A stretch of 32,366 nt of DNA, taken from the NCBI GenBank assembly GCA_002309335.1, contig DBXH01000001.1:5718-38083 (forward strand), read 5' to 3'. Of the stretch, positions 7,542-14,662 are shown piece after piece; position 1 is the stretch's first letter; every line of letters begins with the position of its first letter. Source of the stretch: Bacteroidales bacterium UBA1217. GTDB lineage: Bacteria > Bacteroidota > Bacteroidia > Bacteroidales > P3. The notes beneath the pieces were generated by a model, which was not told where the DNA came from, searched no databases, and saw only the letters and a program-made list of their open reading frames with translations. The position numbers and the translations under genes were made by a program.

Positions 7542-10500
7542 ATGAAAAAGTCATTATTCTTTTTGGTGCTGATGGCTGCGATGACGACGGCTATAGCACA
7601 GAACCACAGCCCGTTTGAGGCAGCGATCAACAATGAGGATGAGGTGATTCATCTCGAACAATGGCAACGAAATGCCGCAAAGCCAGGAGAGTTGCTGGTG
7701 AAGTTTCACGACTACAGCGACATCAAGTTGGCGTTTGATGCCAAAGGAAAGGCTTTAAATCGATTTGTATCGCAAACCAAGGCGCTGGGCATCAACGCTG
7801 TACTTGAGAGTTTCGCTATCGATACCATCGAGCAGCTGATTCCCAATTTCAAGATGCCGGCAAAGGCGCGCGTGAGCAAGAGCTACGGTGGTGATGATGT
7901 TGTGGAGCGCGACCTTGGACAATGGCACCTTATAAAACTGAGAACTGAGAACGGAGAACTGAAAACGGGGAACGTGGAACGGAAGTCGGAATACGAGCTG
8001 ATGGAGGCGTTGAAGGAACTTGCGGAGGTGGAGAGCGTTGAGCCTAATTATCTGTGTTTTGCCTTGGGAACGGAGAACGGAAAACTGAGAACAGAGAGCG
8101 TCGCTGACGCCACTTATACTAGTATGGCTAGTGGAGCTAGTGTTGCTGGTAAGAGCGGAGGGATTGCATTCAACGATCCTTTGTATGGTCAGCAATGGGG
8201 CATTCACGCTTGCGGTATAGACAGCCTTCTAACTGCTCCCAAGCGCGACACCACTTGGCGCCCGATTATCGCCATTATCGATACCGGAGTTGATATTGAC
8301 CATAGCGACCTCGAGGATAATATATGGACAAATACCGCCGAACAGAACGGAGCAGCCAACCAGGACGACGACAACAACGGATTTGCCGACGATGTCCACG
8401 GTTGGGACTTCGTGAACCAAACAGCCAATATGCATGACTTCAACAGCCACGGTACCCATTGCGCAGGTATTGCCGGAGCTGTTACAAACAACGGCATCGG
8501 TATTGCAGGTGCCTGCCCCGATGCGCAGATAATGCCTGTCGCTGTTATGCAGAGCGACGGCGTGGGTGCTATTTCGACGATAATTCAAGGAATCAACTAT
8601 GCTGCCCAAAACGGTGCCGATGTTATCAGTATGAGTATTGGCACCTACGCCTATTCTGTTGCTTTGGAACAGGCACTTGCTGTTGCTTATCAGACAGCTG
8701 TAATTGTGGCTGCTGCCGGTAATGATGCTTTGCATATAGATCCGCGTTGCTGTGGAGATCCAGCGCATATGCAAATGGATGGTCCGATGTACCCAGGCGC
8801 ATTCACCTTTGTTCTTGGCGTTCAGGCAACAAGTAATGGAGGTGGATTGGCCAGTTTTTCCAATATTGACTGCGATGGTCCTTCTTACTCGCAGTATGGA
8901 GAAGAACAATTATACAACTATGAACTCTCAGCCCCTGGTGTGGGCATAATGAGTACCGTTCCCAACGGCGGCTACCGCAGCTATAACGGAACCTCGATGG
9001 CTTGCCCGTTAGTTGCTGGTGGTGTTGCTTCGCTGTTGCAACGTCGCGAATACCTGACTAAGGAAATACTTTTCGGCGACCTGATCAACTACTCGCACGA
9101 GTTTTCTCCCGTAGACTTTTGGACGGTCTACAATGCCGACAGTATTGCTCCCGCTATGTTTGAATGCGTTGCAATTGAGGTTAACGATACCGCATACGGC
9201 GACAGCAGTATGTATGCCGACGCTGGCGAACGAGTGCAGCTTTATCCCACTATCCGTACCGTTTGGGGACCTGCTGACAGCGTTGTCGTTTGGCTTGAAT
9301 TCCAAGAGTTTGAAGATACCAGTACTGTCCAAATTCTTCAAAACAATGTGTTGCTTGGCCATCCAATATCATCCTACGCTAAAGCCAGGTCAATTAACCC
9401 AATTGATATTCAAATAGCCAACAATGTAGTCGATGGTCGTCATATTCGCCTTACAATGTGTGCAACAGCACCAAATGCTCTTGACACTTTAAGGCATAAA
9501 TTCACATTGGCGGTCACAAACGGCGTTAAATTGCACGGAATGTTGACCCACAACGATACATTATGGCCAGGTGTACAATATATTGTTACAGACAATTTTG
9601 CTATTGTCGAAGGAGTTGAACTTGTAATCAAGCCAGGTGTTGTACTTAAGATAAAAGATGGAGTAAGAATTTCAAACGCTGGTAAAATATATGCGGTTGG
9701 TACACCAGATAGTTTGATTACCTTTACAAAGACAGATTTGGGAAGTGGATGGTCTTCTATCACGTTGAATATTAATGATACTATTAGTTATTCTATAATA
9801 GAATACTTTACTACTATAATGGCTATCGAGCCATCATATATGAGGATGTCTAGATATTTTGTCTATAAAGCACCAGTTGTTACTCATTCTGTTTTTAAAA
9901 ATCAAGTAGCATGGACTGACGTGATTGATCATCGGGTCGATATTCGGTATTCAAATCTTATTAATAATCCTCAAACGAGTTATGTATTTTGGAGAAGAAT
10001 ATGTAATTTTGGATATGAACACAAGACAGAATCTTTAATATATGTTTTAAATGATACAATTTTTAATCCAAGATACAACAACATTATCAATAATAGTAGT
10101 GTAGGTAGTATAGTACTTTTAATTGAATTTTGTTTTCAGTCAGATTTGGATGCACACCCTTGGGGGCTAAACGTTTTTAACAATTATAGCAAAAACCGTC
10201 AAGCATATTTTGATTTATTAACATCGGAAAATTCTCCTTGGTCAATGGCTCCAAAAGGCTTGTATTTAGGCACTGCAAAAGAATCTATCGCCAAACAGCA
10301 TATTTGGGACTTTGACTATCCGAATAGTGGTACATTCGGTCATATCAACCTTCAGTATATGAGGCAGACTCCCAATGCAGAGGCTCACGGTATTGTTTGG
10401 AAGGTTGAGGTGAATGGCTATGATGCACAAGACGAGTTCGACAGCATTATTCCGTTGGGTGTAGGTACTCACGAATTCAAGGTTTTCTTCAACCGCGCAA

Positions 10501-11897
10501 TGGATACCAGTATTACGCCGATGGTTGCTATGGGTGTGCGTCCGCCTTATACGCAAACCGCTATCAGCGAGAATGCCTCGTGGAGTGCCGACTCGACAAT
10601 CTATACCGCCCATCTGACCCTTACCGGACGAATGCCTATCGACGGCTTGAATCGCATCTATGTGGCGCAGGCTCAGGACAACGAGCATTTCGAAATCCCC
10701 TACGAGAACCAACGCTTCAACGTCTATGTCTCCTCGTCGGGCTCTATGAGCGCCGGTTTCCAGGCAACGGCAGGCATCGGCAAGGTCGACCTCGAATGGA
10801 ACGACCAAGAGGTGAACTACGAGGACTTCCTCGGCTTCAACCTTTATCGCTTCCAATACGACAGCCTGTTGACCAACCGCCACTATGTGAGCGGCGTGGG
10901 TTATGTCTATGATACCGTGTGGGGCCCCACCGACACCATCCGCATCAACCAAACTTTACTTCAGGACACAGTCTATACCGATTATGATGTGGTGCCGGGC
11001 GAAAGATACTACTATTTCTACAAGATATTGAGTACCTCGCTGACCGAGAACAGCCCTTCGAAGACCGTGAGTTGTGTGCCCAACAGCAGCATACGCGGCG
11101 ACGCCAACGGCAGCTACAATGTTGATATCGCTGACGTTATCACCACTATCAACTATGTTACCGGTCAGAACCCGCAGCCGTTCCTCTTCGATGCCGCCGA
11201 CGTAAATGGTGACGGCACAATCAATGTGCTCGACATCGTGGGCATTATCAACATCATCCTTTATGGAGACCAGAACGAAAAGGCCGATTATGAGCAGCAA
11301 ACGGCTGTCTATACCGTCGAGAACGACACACTCTATATCAACACTCCCGTAGCCCTCGGTGGCCTTCAGTTTGCGTTGGCCAACTGTAGCTACGACGACA
11401 TCGAGCTGCTTGAGGCTATGCGTGGATTCGAGATTGTCCATTGCACAGGAGCCGACGGAAGTCTTACGCTGTTGGCTTACAGTATGAGCGGCAAGACTGT
11501 TCCTGCAGGCAAAACAGCCCTGTTGCGTTTGGGTGGTAAAGAACTGAGCAACATTGTCCTCAGCGATGTTGATGGACACAACGTTATCGCCATCAAAGGC
11601 GGAGATGTTGGAATCGTTGACGCGGAGACCCTTCCTGCACAGATAATGAAGGCGTTTCCCAACCCATTCAGCAGCGAAGTGCGGCTCGATATCACCACAG
11701 GTTTCGACAGCAAAGAGTTGAAGCTGGCTTTTTATGATATCACCGGTCATCAGGTGCACATAGCCACGATTGAAGCACCTACGGCGGGTCACTACGGCTA
11801 CACCTGGAACGCCGCGGGTATGCCAAAAGGCGTTTATTTCGCCACACTTTATGTGGGCGATGCTGCAGCGCATACTGTTAAACTTGTGGTGAAATAA
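7542..11897 (+). CDS. Secreted subtilisin-family (S8) protease with dockerin-like module and type A T9SS sorting domain
   Basis: A 1451-residue exported serine protease. The ATG at 7542 gives a good signal peptide (MKKSLFFLVLMAAMTTAIAQ) just after a promoter. A propeptide (about residues 40-175, ending VEPNYL) is followed by the subtilase domain with Asp247 (IIDTGV), His303 (SHGTHCAG) and Ser485 (NGTSMACP). Residues about 665-860 look like a beta-helix (PGVVLKIKDG) and are encoded by AT-rich DNA. A fibronectin III-like region (about 1085-1180) precedes a dockerin-like module at 1185-1244 with two 12-residue calcium loops (DANGSYNVDIAD, DVNGDGTINVLD). Residues about 1246-1365 resemble a cohesin-like sandwich, and the type A sorting domain covers 1369-1451 (FPNPFSSE, YDITGHQV, GVYFATLYV). 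The propeptide carries two in-frame GGAGAAC repeat insertions. The adjacent downstream gene encodes cohesin-like modules. Substrate unknown. Confidence 0.9.
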   Translation: MKKSLFFLVLMAAMTTAIAQNHSPFEAAINNEDEVIHLEQWQRNAAKPGELLVKFHDYSDIKLAFDAKGKALNRFVSQTKALGINAVLESFAIDTIEQLIPNFKMPAKARVSKSYGGDDVVERDLGQWHLIKLRTENGELKTGNVERKSEYELMEALKELAEVESVEPNYLCFALGTENGKLRTESVADATYTSMASGASVAGKSGGIAFNDPLYGQQWGIHACGIDSLLTAPKRDTTWRPIIAIIDTGVDIDHSDLEDNIWTNTAEQNGAANQDDDNNGFADDVHGWDFVNQTANMHDFNSHGTHCAGIAGAVTNNGIGIAGACPDAQIMPVAVMQSDGVGAISTIIQGINYAAQNGADVISMSIGTYAYSVALEQALAVAYQTAVIVAAAGNDALHIDPRCCGDPAHMQMDGPMYPGAFTFVLGVQATSNGGGLASFSNIDCDGPSYSQYGEEQLYNYELSAPGVGIMSTVPNGGYRSYNGTSMACPLVAGGVASLLQRREYLTKEILFGDLINYSHEFSPVDFWTVYNADSIAPAMFECVAIEVNDTAYGDSSMYADAGERVQLYPTIRTVWGPADSVVVWLEFQEFEDTSTVQILQNNVLLGHPISSYAKARSINPIDIQIANNVVDGRHIRLTMCATAPNALDTLRHKFTLAVTNGVKLHGMLTHNDTLWPGVQYIVTDNFAIVEGVELVIKPGVVLKIKDGVRISNAGKIYAVGTPDSLITFTKTDLGSGWSSITLNINDTISYSIIEYFTTIMAIEPSYMRMSRYFVYKAPVVTHSVFKNQVAWTDVIDHRVDIRYSNLINNPQTSYVFWRRICNFGYEHKTESLIYVLNDTIFNPRYNNIINNSSVGSIVLLIEFCFQSDLDAHPWGLNVFNNYSKNRQAYFDLLTSENSPWSMAPKGLYLGTAKESIAKQHIWDFDYPNSGTFGHINLQYMRQTPNAEAHGIVWKVEVNGYDAQDEFDSIIPLGVGTHEFKVFFNRAMDTSITPMVAMGVRPPYTQTAISENASWSADSTIYTAHLTLTGRMPIDGLNRIYVAQAQDNEHFEIPYENQRFNVYVSSSGSMSAGFQATAGIGKVDLEWNDQEVNYEDFLGFNLYRFQYDSLLTNRHYVSGVGYVYDTVWGPTDTIRINQTLLQDTVYTDYDVVPGERYYYFYKILSTSLTENSPSKTVSCVPNSSIRGDANGSYNVDIADVITTINYVTGQNPQPFLFDAADVNGDGTINVLDIVGIINIILYGDQNEKADYEQQTAVYTVENDTLYINTPVALGGLQFALANCSYDDIELLEAMRGFEIVHCTGADGSLTLLAYSMSGKTVPAGKTALLRLGGKELSNIVLSDVDGHNVIAIKGGDVGIVDAETLPAQIMKAFPNPFSSEVRLDITTGFDSKELKLAFYDITGHQVHIATIEAPTAGHYGYTWNAAGMPKGVYFATLYVGDAAAHTVKLVVK
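7938..7983 (+). repeat. GGAGAAC-type repeat inside the protease propeptide coding region
   Basis: Degenerate tandem words (GAGAACTGAGAACGGAGAACTGAA and so on) read in frame as RTENGELKTGNVER. They fall between the propeptide strand WHLIKL and the helix YELMEALKELAEVESVEPN, where a subtilisin propeptide would need only a short loop. Confidence 0.6.
8067..8098 (+). repeat. Second GGAGAAC-type repeat in the protease gene
   Basis: GGAACGGAGAACGGAAAACTGAGAACAGAGAG encodes GTENGKLRTES in the linker between propeptide and catalytic domain. It has the same frame and nearly the same peptide as the copies at 1111 and 7938. Confidence 0.6.
11097..11276 (+). other. Dockerin-like double EF-loop module within the protease
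   Basis: Residues 1186-1244 of the protease contain two calcium-loop motifs of dockerin type I spacing. Loop 1 has Asp, Asn, Ser, Asn, Asp, Asp at positions 1, 3, 5, 7, 9, 12. Loop 2 has Asp, Asn, Asp, Thr, Asn, Asp. Each loop is followed by a hydrophobic helix (VITTINYVTG and IVGIINIILYG). A protein-protein role is inferred from the family, where dockerins bind cohesin modules. Confidence 0.85.
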
Positions 11898-11913
11898 ATA
11901 GGAGTTAGGGATT

Positions 11914-14571
11914 ATGAAACGAGTATTGATTTTAATTGGCTTTGTCTTTATAGGACTTCATTTGGGAGCGCAAAACAGCCTCTCGCTGAGTACGGTGTCA
12001 GGTCATCCGGGCGATACGGTTACAATAACCTTGTTGATGACCAATAGCGATGCCGTAACCGCTATGCAGACTTTTGTCCCGCTTGGAAGCCAGCTTACAT
12101 ATTTGCAAGGAAGTGCGACGCTCACAGCGCGCAGTAACGGTCACCAGATGACCGCCACCGTGTTGCGCGACACGTTGCGCATCTATAGCTATTCGCTGGG
12201 TCTCAATGCCTTTGCGGGCAACAGCGGAGCCTTGCTGACTTTCCAATTGGTGCTGGGTAACGAGCCAGGAAACTATAGTTTGCCGCTCTGTTCGTCGTAC
12301 CTTTCGTCGGCATCGGGAGCGTCGTTGGCGGTACAAACCACCGCAGGCGGCATTACGATTCTTGCTCCGAAAATCAGCCTCTCGCCAGCCAGCATAGACT
12401 TTGGCCATTGCCCAATACGTAGCAGCTATACACGTAGCGTCACCATCCGCAACGTCGGCAACGAGCCGTTGGCGATAAGCAACATTACTTTTGACGAAAA
12501 CACTTTGAGTTCTACAACGTCAAATATCACTATTGCCGCCGGTGGGCAGCAGTCGGTAACGATAAGCTATCTGCCTGTAACAGCAGGTACTGTAATGCTT
12601 CACGGATTGTTCCACAGCAACGCAAAAGTGGGAGACAGCGTCCTTGCTGTCGCCGCCGACCCCTATTCGGTAAATGAGTTACGGCCACTCACCGTAAGTG
12701 GCTATACCGACAGCGTTATCACCATCCAGCTGAGGATGAATAATATGGACAGCATTGTGGCGTTGCAGACAGCAATAAAATTACCGGAGGCTTTGACTTA
12801 CATTCCCGGTAGTTTCGCTGTCGACGGTAACCGCAGTCAGGGGCATATTGCCTCGACTGGAATGTTGGGCGATACATTGACAATGCTTGTTACCAGCATT
12901 GACAACCGTCCTTTAAGAGGTGGCGATGGCGTGGTGGCATCATTCCAGGTTCGTCTGCATGGATATGGATACTACACCTTGCGGCTATTGCAGACAGTAT
13001 TGGCTGACAGCGCCGAACGCAATGTACTTTCATCGGTATATACCGGCAGCGTCAATATTTACAGTCCCACGCTTAACTGCAACAGTTCGCTTGATATGGG
13101 CAGCAGTCCTGTTACAGAAATTGCCGAAGCCGCCTTTTTGGTTCGCAATACCGGTAACGCCCCACTAGTCATAGAGCGGGTACAGTTTATAAGCATATTA
13201 GGCCGTAGCGATGCGTCGCAGTATTTCTCGGTGGCAGAAACATTCCCGATGACGATATCCAACAACCAGAATGCAACAATTCATGTCCGCTATTCAGGAA
13301 CCGATGCCGGCTCGTGTACAGCAACGATGCAGATTTATAACAACGACCCGCGTCGCACCTTGCAACAGGTCAACGTAAGCTGCAACCGATATGAACCCAA
13401 CGCCCTCTATATGAGTACAGACCCAACCAATACCGTCGACAGCACCATCGTGAGCGTCCAGCTAGACAACTATTCTGCAATTACCGCTGTTCAGATGGAT
13501 GTCGAGTACCCACATCACTACGCTTCGCTCAATAGCGGCGATCTGCACCTCACCGACCGCAGCAACGGTCATATTGTTACCGCCGCTCGCCAGAACGACT
13601 CGACGCTTCGTGTACTGCTCCTCTCGCTTCAGAACAGCCCTTTCGTAGGCAACAACGGCTCGCTGCTCGATATGCAGCTCCATCTGCTCGACACAACGAA
13701 TCTGGCTGCTTTCCCAATCAGTCTTCACAATGTGATGGTTGCCAATGCCAGCGGCACCAATATGCTTACCTCGCTCGACAGCATTTCCTATATCGCTACA
13801 CGCATCTTGTGGGACACGCTTTATGTCCACGACACAACGGTAGTTGTTGAAATTGAGCAGGTACACGACACCACCACCATAACCCTTTGGGACACTGCCT
13901 ATGTCGACGTTTTCATCCACGACACTACAACGCTTATCCAGTACGATACTACCATTCTGACCCAATACATCCACGACACCACTACCGTAACGTTTTTGGA
14001 TACAGCCTACGTTGACGTATTTATCCACGACACGACGACACTCATCCAGCACGATACCACCATTTTGACGGAGTTCGTCCACGACACCACATTTGTGACA
14101 CTCTTCGATACAACGTATATTGATGTCTTTATCCACGACACAACCTTTATTAACAACTATATCCACGACACTACAACCATTGTCCAATACATACATGATA
14201 CCACAACCATTGTCCAATACGTATACGATACAACCTTTATCGACCGTTTTATCTACGATACCATTTATATTCACGACACCATCGTAGTAGGCATTAACAA
14301 TGTTGAATACATTGATGCAAAAGTATATGTAAGTAGGGGACAGATAGTGGTAGAAGGTGCCTACAACGAGGATGTAACACTCTTTGACATTAACGGTCGC
14401 GTTATTGAACGGAGAACGAGGAACGACCGTTGCAACCAGATGGGAGCAACGGAGTTAAAAGAATGGAGAACAGTAGGTGGTGAATGCATATCATTTAACG
14501 TCCCCGCCTCAGGTGCCTACATCATCAAAATCGGCAACCATCAAGCAAGGAAAGTAGTTGTAATAAAGTAA
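11914..14571 (+). CDS. Secreted scaffold-like protein with three cohesin-like modules, His-Asp-Thr-Thr stalk and type A T9SS sorting domain
   Basis: An 885-residue exported protein starting 16 bases after the protease gene, so very probably co-transcribed. Signal peptide: residues 1-20. Three cohesin-like modules lie at about 21-150, 255-385 and 497-628. They share the pattern GDTVTITL or equivalent, then AxQ, a Leu/Tyr-rich strand, RSxGH, DTLxxxxxS and GxxGxLxxFQL. Two Ig-like modules of the HYDIN/ASPM type separate them (about 153-250 with FGHCPIRSSYTRSVTIRNVGN, and 386-492 with RNTGNAPLVIERV). Residues about 632-793 are a Thr/Asp-rich repeat stalk. The last 92 residues form a type A sorting domain (DINGRVIE, SGAYIIKI) interrupted by a roughly 25-residue repeat-derived insertion. 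A role as a surface scaffold for dockerin proteins is inferred from modules and context; no binding has been shown. Classification as cohesin rests on my reading of the motifs, not a profile search. Confidence 0.8.
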   Translation: MKRVLILIGFVFIGLHLGAQNSLSLSTVSGHPGDTVTITLLMTNSDAVTAMQTFVPLGSQLTYLQGSATLTARSNGHQMTATVLRDTLRIYSYSLGLNAFAGNSGALLTFQLVLGNEPGNYSLPLCSSYLSSASGASLAVQTTAGGITILAPKISLSPASIDFGHCPIRSSYTRSVTIRNVGNEPLAISNITFDENTLSSTTSNITIAAGGQQSVTISYLPVTAGTVMLHGLFHSNAKVGDSVLAVAADPYSVNELRPLTVSGYTDSVITIQLRMNNMDSIVALQTAIKLPEALTYIPGSFAVDGNRSQGHIASTGMLGDTLTMLVTSIDNRPLRGGDGVVASFQVRLHGYGYYTLRLLQTVLADSAERNVLSSVYTGSVNIYSPTLNCNSSLDMGSSPVTEIAEAAFLVRNTGNAPLVIERVQFISILGRSDASQYFSVAETFPMTISNNQNATIHVRYSGTDAGSCTATMQIYNNDPRRTLQQVNVSCNRYEPNALYMSTDPTNTVDSTIVSVQLDNYSAITAVQMDVEYPHHYASLNSGDLHLTDRSNGHIVTAARQNDSTLRVLLLSLQNSPFVGNNGSLLDMQLHLLDTTNLAAFPISLHNVMVANASGTNMLTSLDSISYIATRILWDTLYVHDTTVVVEIEQVHDTTTITLWDTAYVDVFIHDTTTLIQYDTTILTQYIHDTTTVTFLDTAYVDVFIHDTTTLIQHDTTILTEFVHDTTFVTLFDTTYIDVFIHDTTFINNYIHDTTTIVQYIHDTTTIVQYVYDTTFIDRFIYDTIYIHDTIVVGINNVEYIDAKVYVSRGQIVVEGAYNEDVTLFDINGRVIERRTRNDRCNQMGATELKEWRTVGGECISFNVPASGAYIIKIGNHQARKVVVIK
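13807..14291 (+). repeat. His-Asp-Thr-Thr coding repeats (stalk of the cohesin-like protein)
   Basis: About a dozen copies of the motif (V/I)(H/Y)DTT are spaced 8-10 residues apart, alternating with D-T-x-Y-x-D-V-F. At a higher level the first copies form 36-residue super-repeats (VHDTTTITLWDTAYVDVFIHDTT followed by LIQYDTTILTQY, then a near copy), and the last two full units, IHDTTTIVQY, are identical tandem copies. The pattern predicts a long, thin beta-rich rod between the cohesin-like modules and the cell-surface anchor. Confidence 0.85.
14407..14472 (+). repeat. GGAGAAC-type repeat inside the sorting domain of the cohesin-like protein
   Basis: GAACGGAGAACGAGGAACG at 14407-14425 and GCAACGGAG...GAATGGAGAAC at 14446-14471 are degenerate copies of the dispersed repeat. 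They insert about 25 residues between DINGRVIE and ISFNVPASGAYII, which are directly linked by a short turn in most type A sorting domains. Confidence 0.5.
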
Positions 14572-14617
14572 CACCCTTTATCTTTTTCTGTAATTTCCTT
14601 TAACTCATATACTTCTC

Positions 14618-14652
14618 TTAAAACCTTTTCAACCTTTTAATCCTTTAAAACC
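14618..14652 (+). repeat. Degenerate AACCTTTT array upstream of nadE
   Basis: Four imperfect units (AAAACCTTTTC, AACCTTTT, AATCCTTT, AAAACC) end 10 bases before the nadE start codon. They are the same kind of sequence as the array at 6391-6480, also directly upstream of a start codon. The rest of 14572-14662 is CT-rich; TATCTTTT at about 14579-14586 is one base off the TAnnTTTG promoter element. Confidence 0.55.
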
Positions 14653-14662
14653 AAATCATAAA

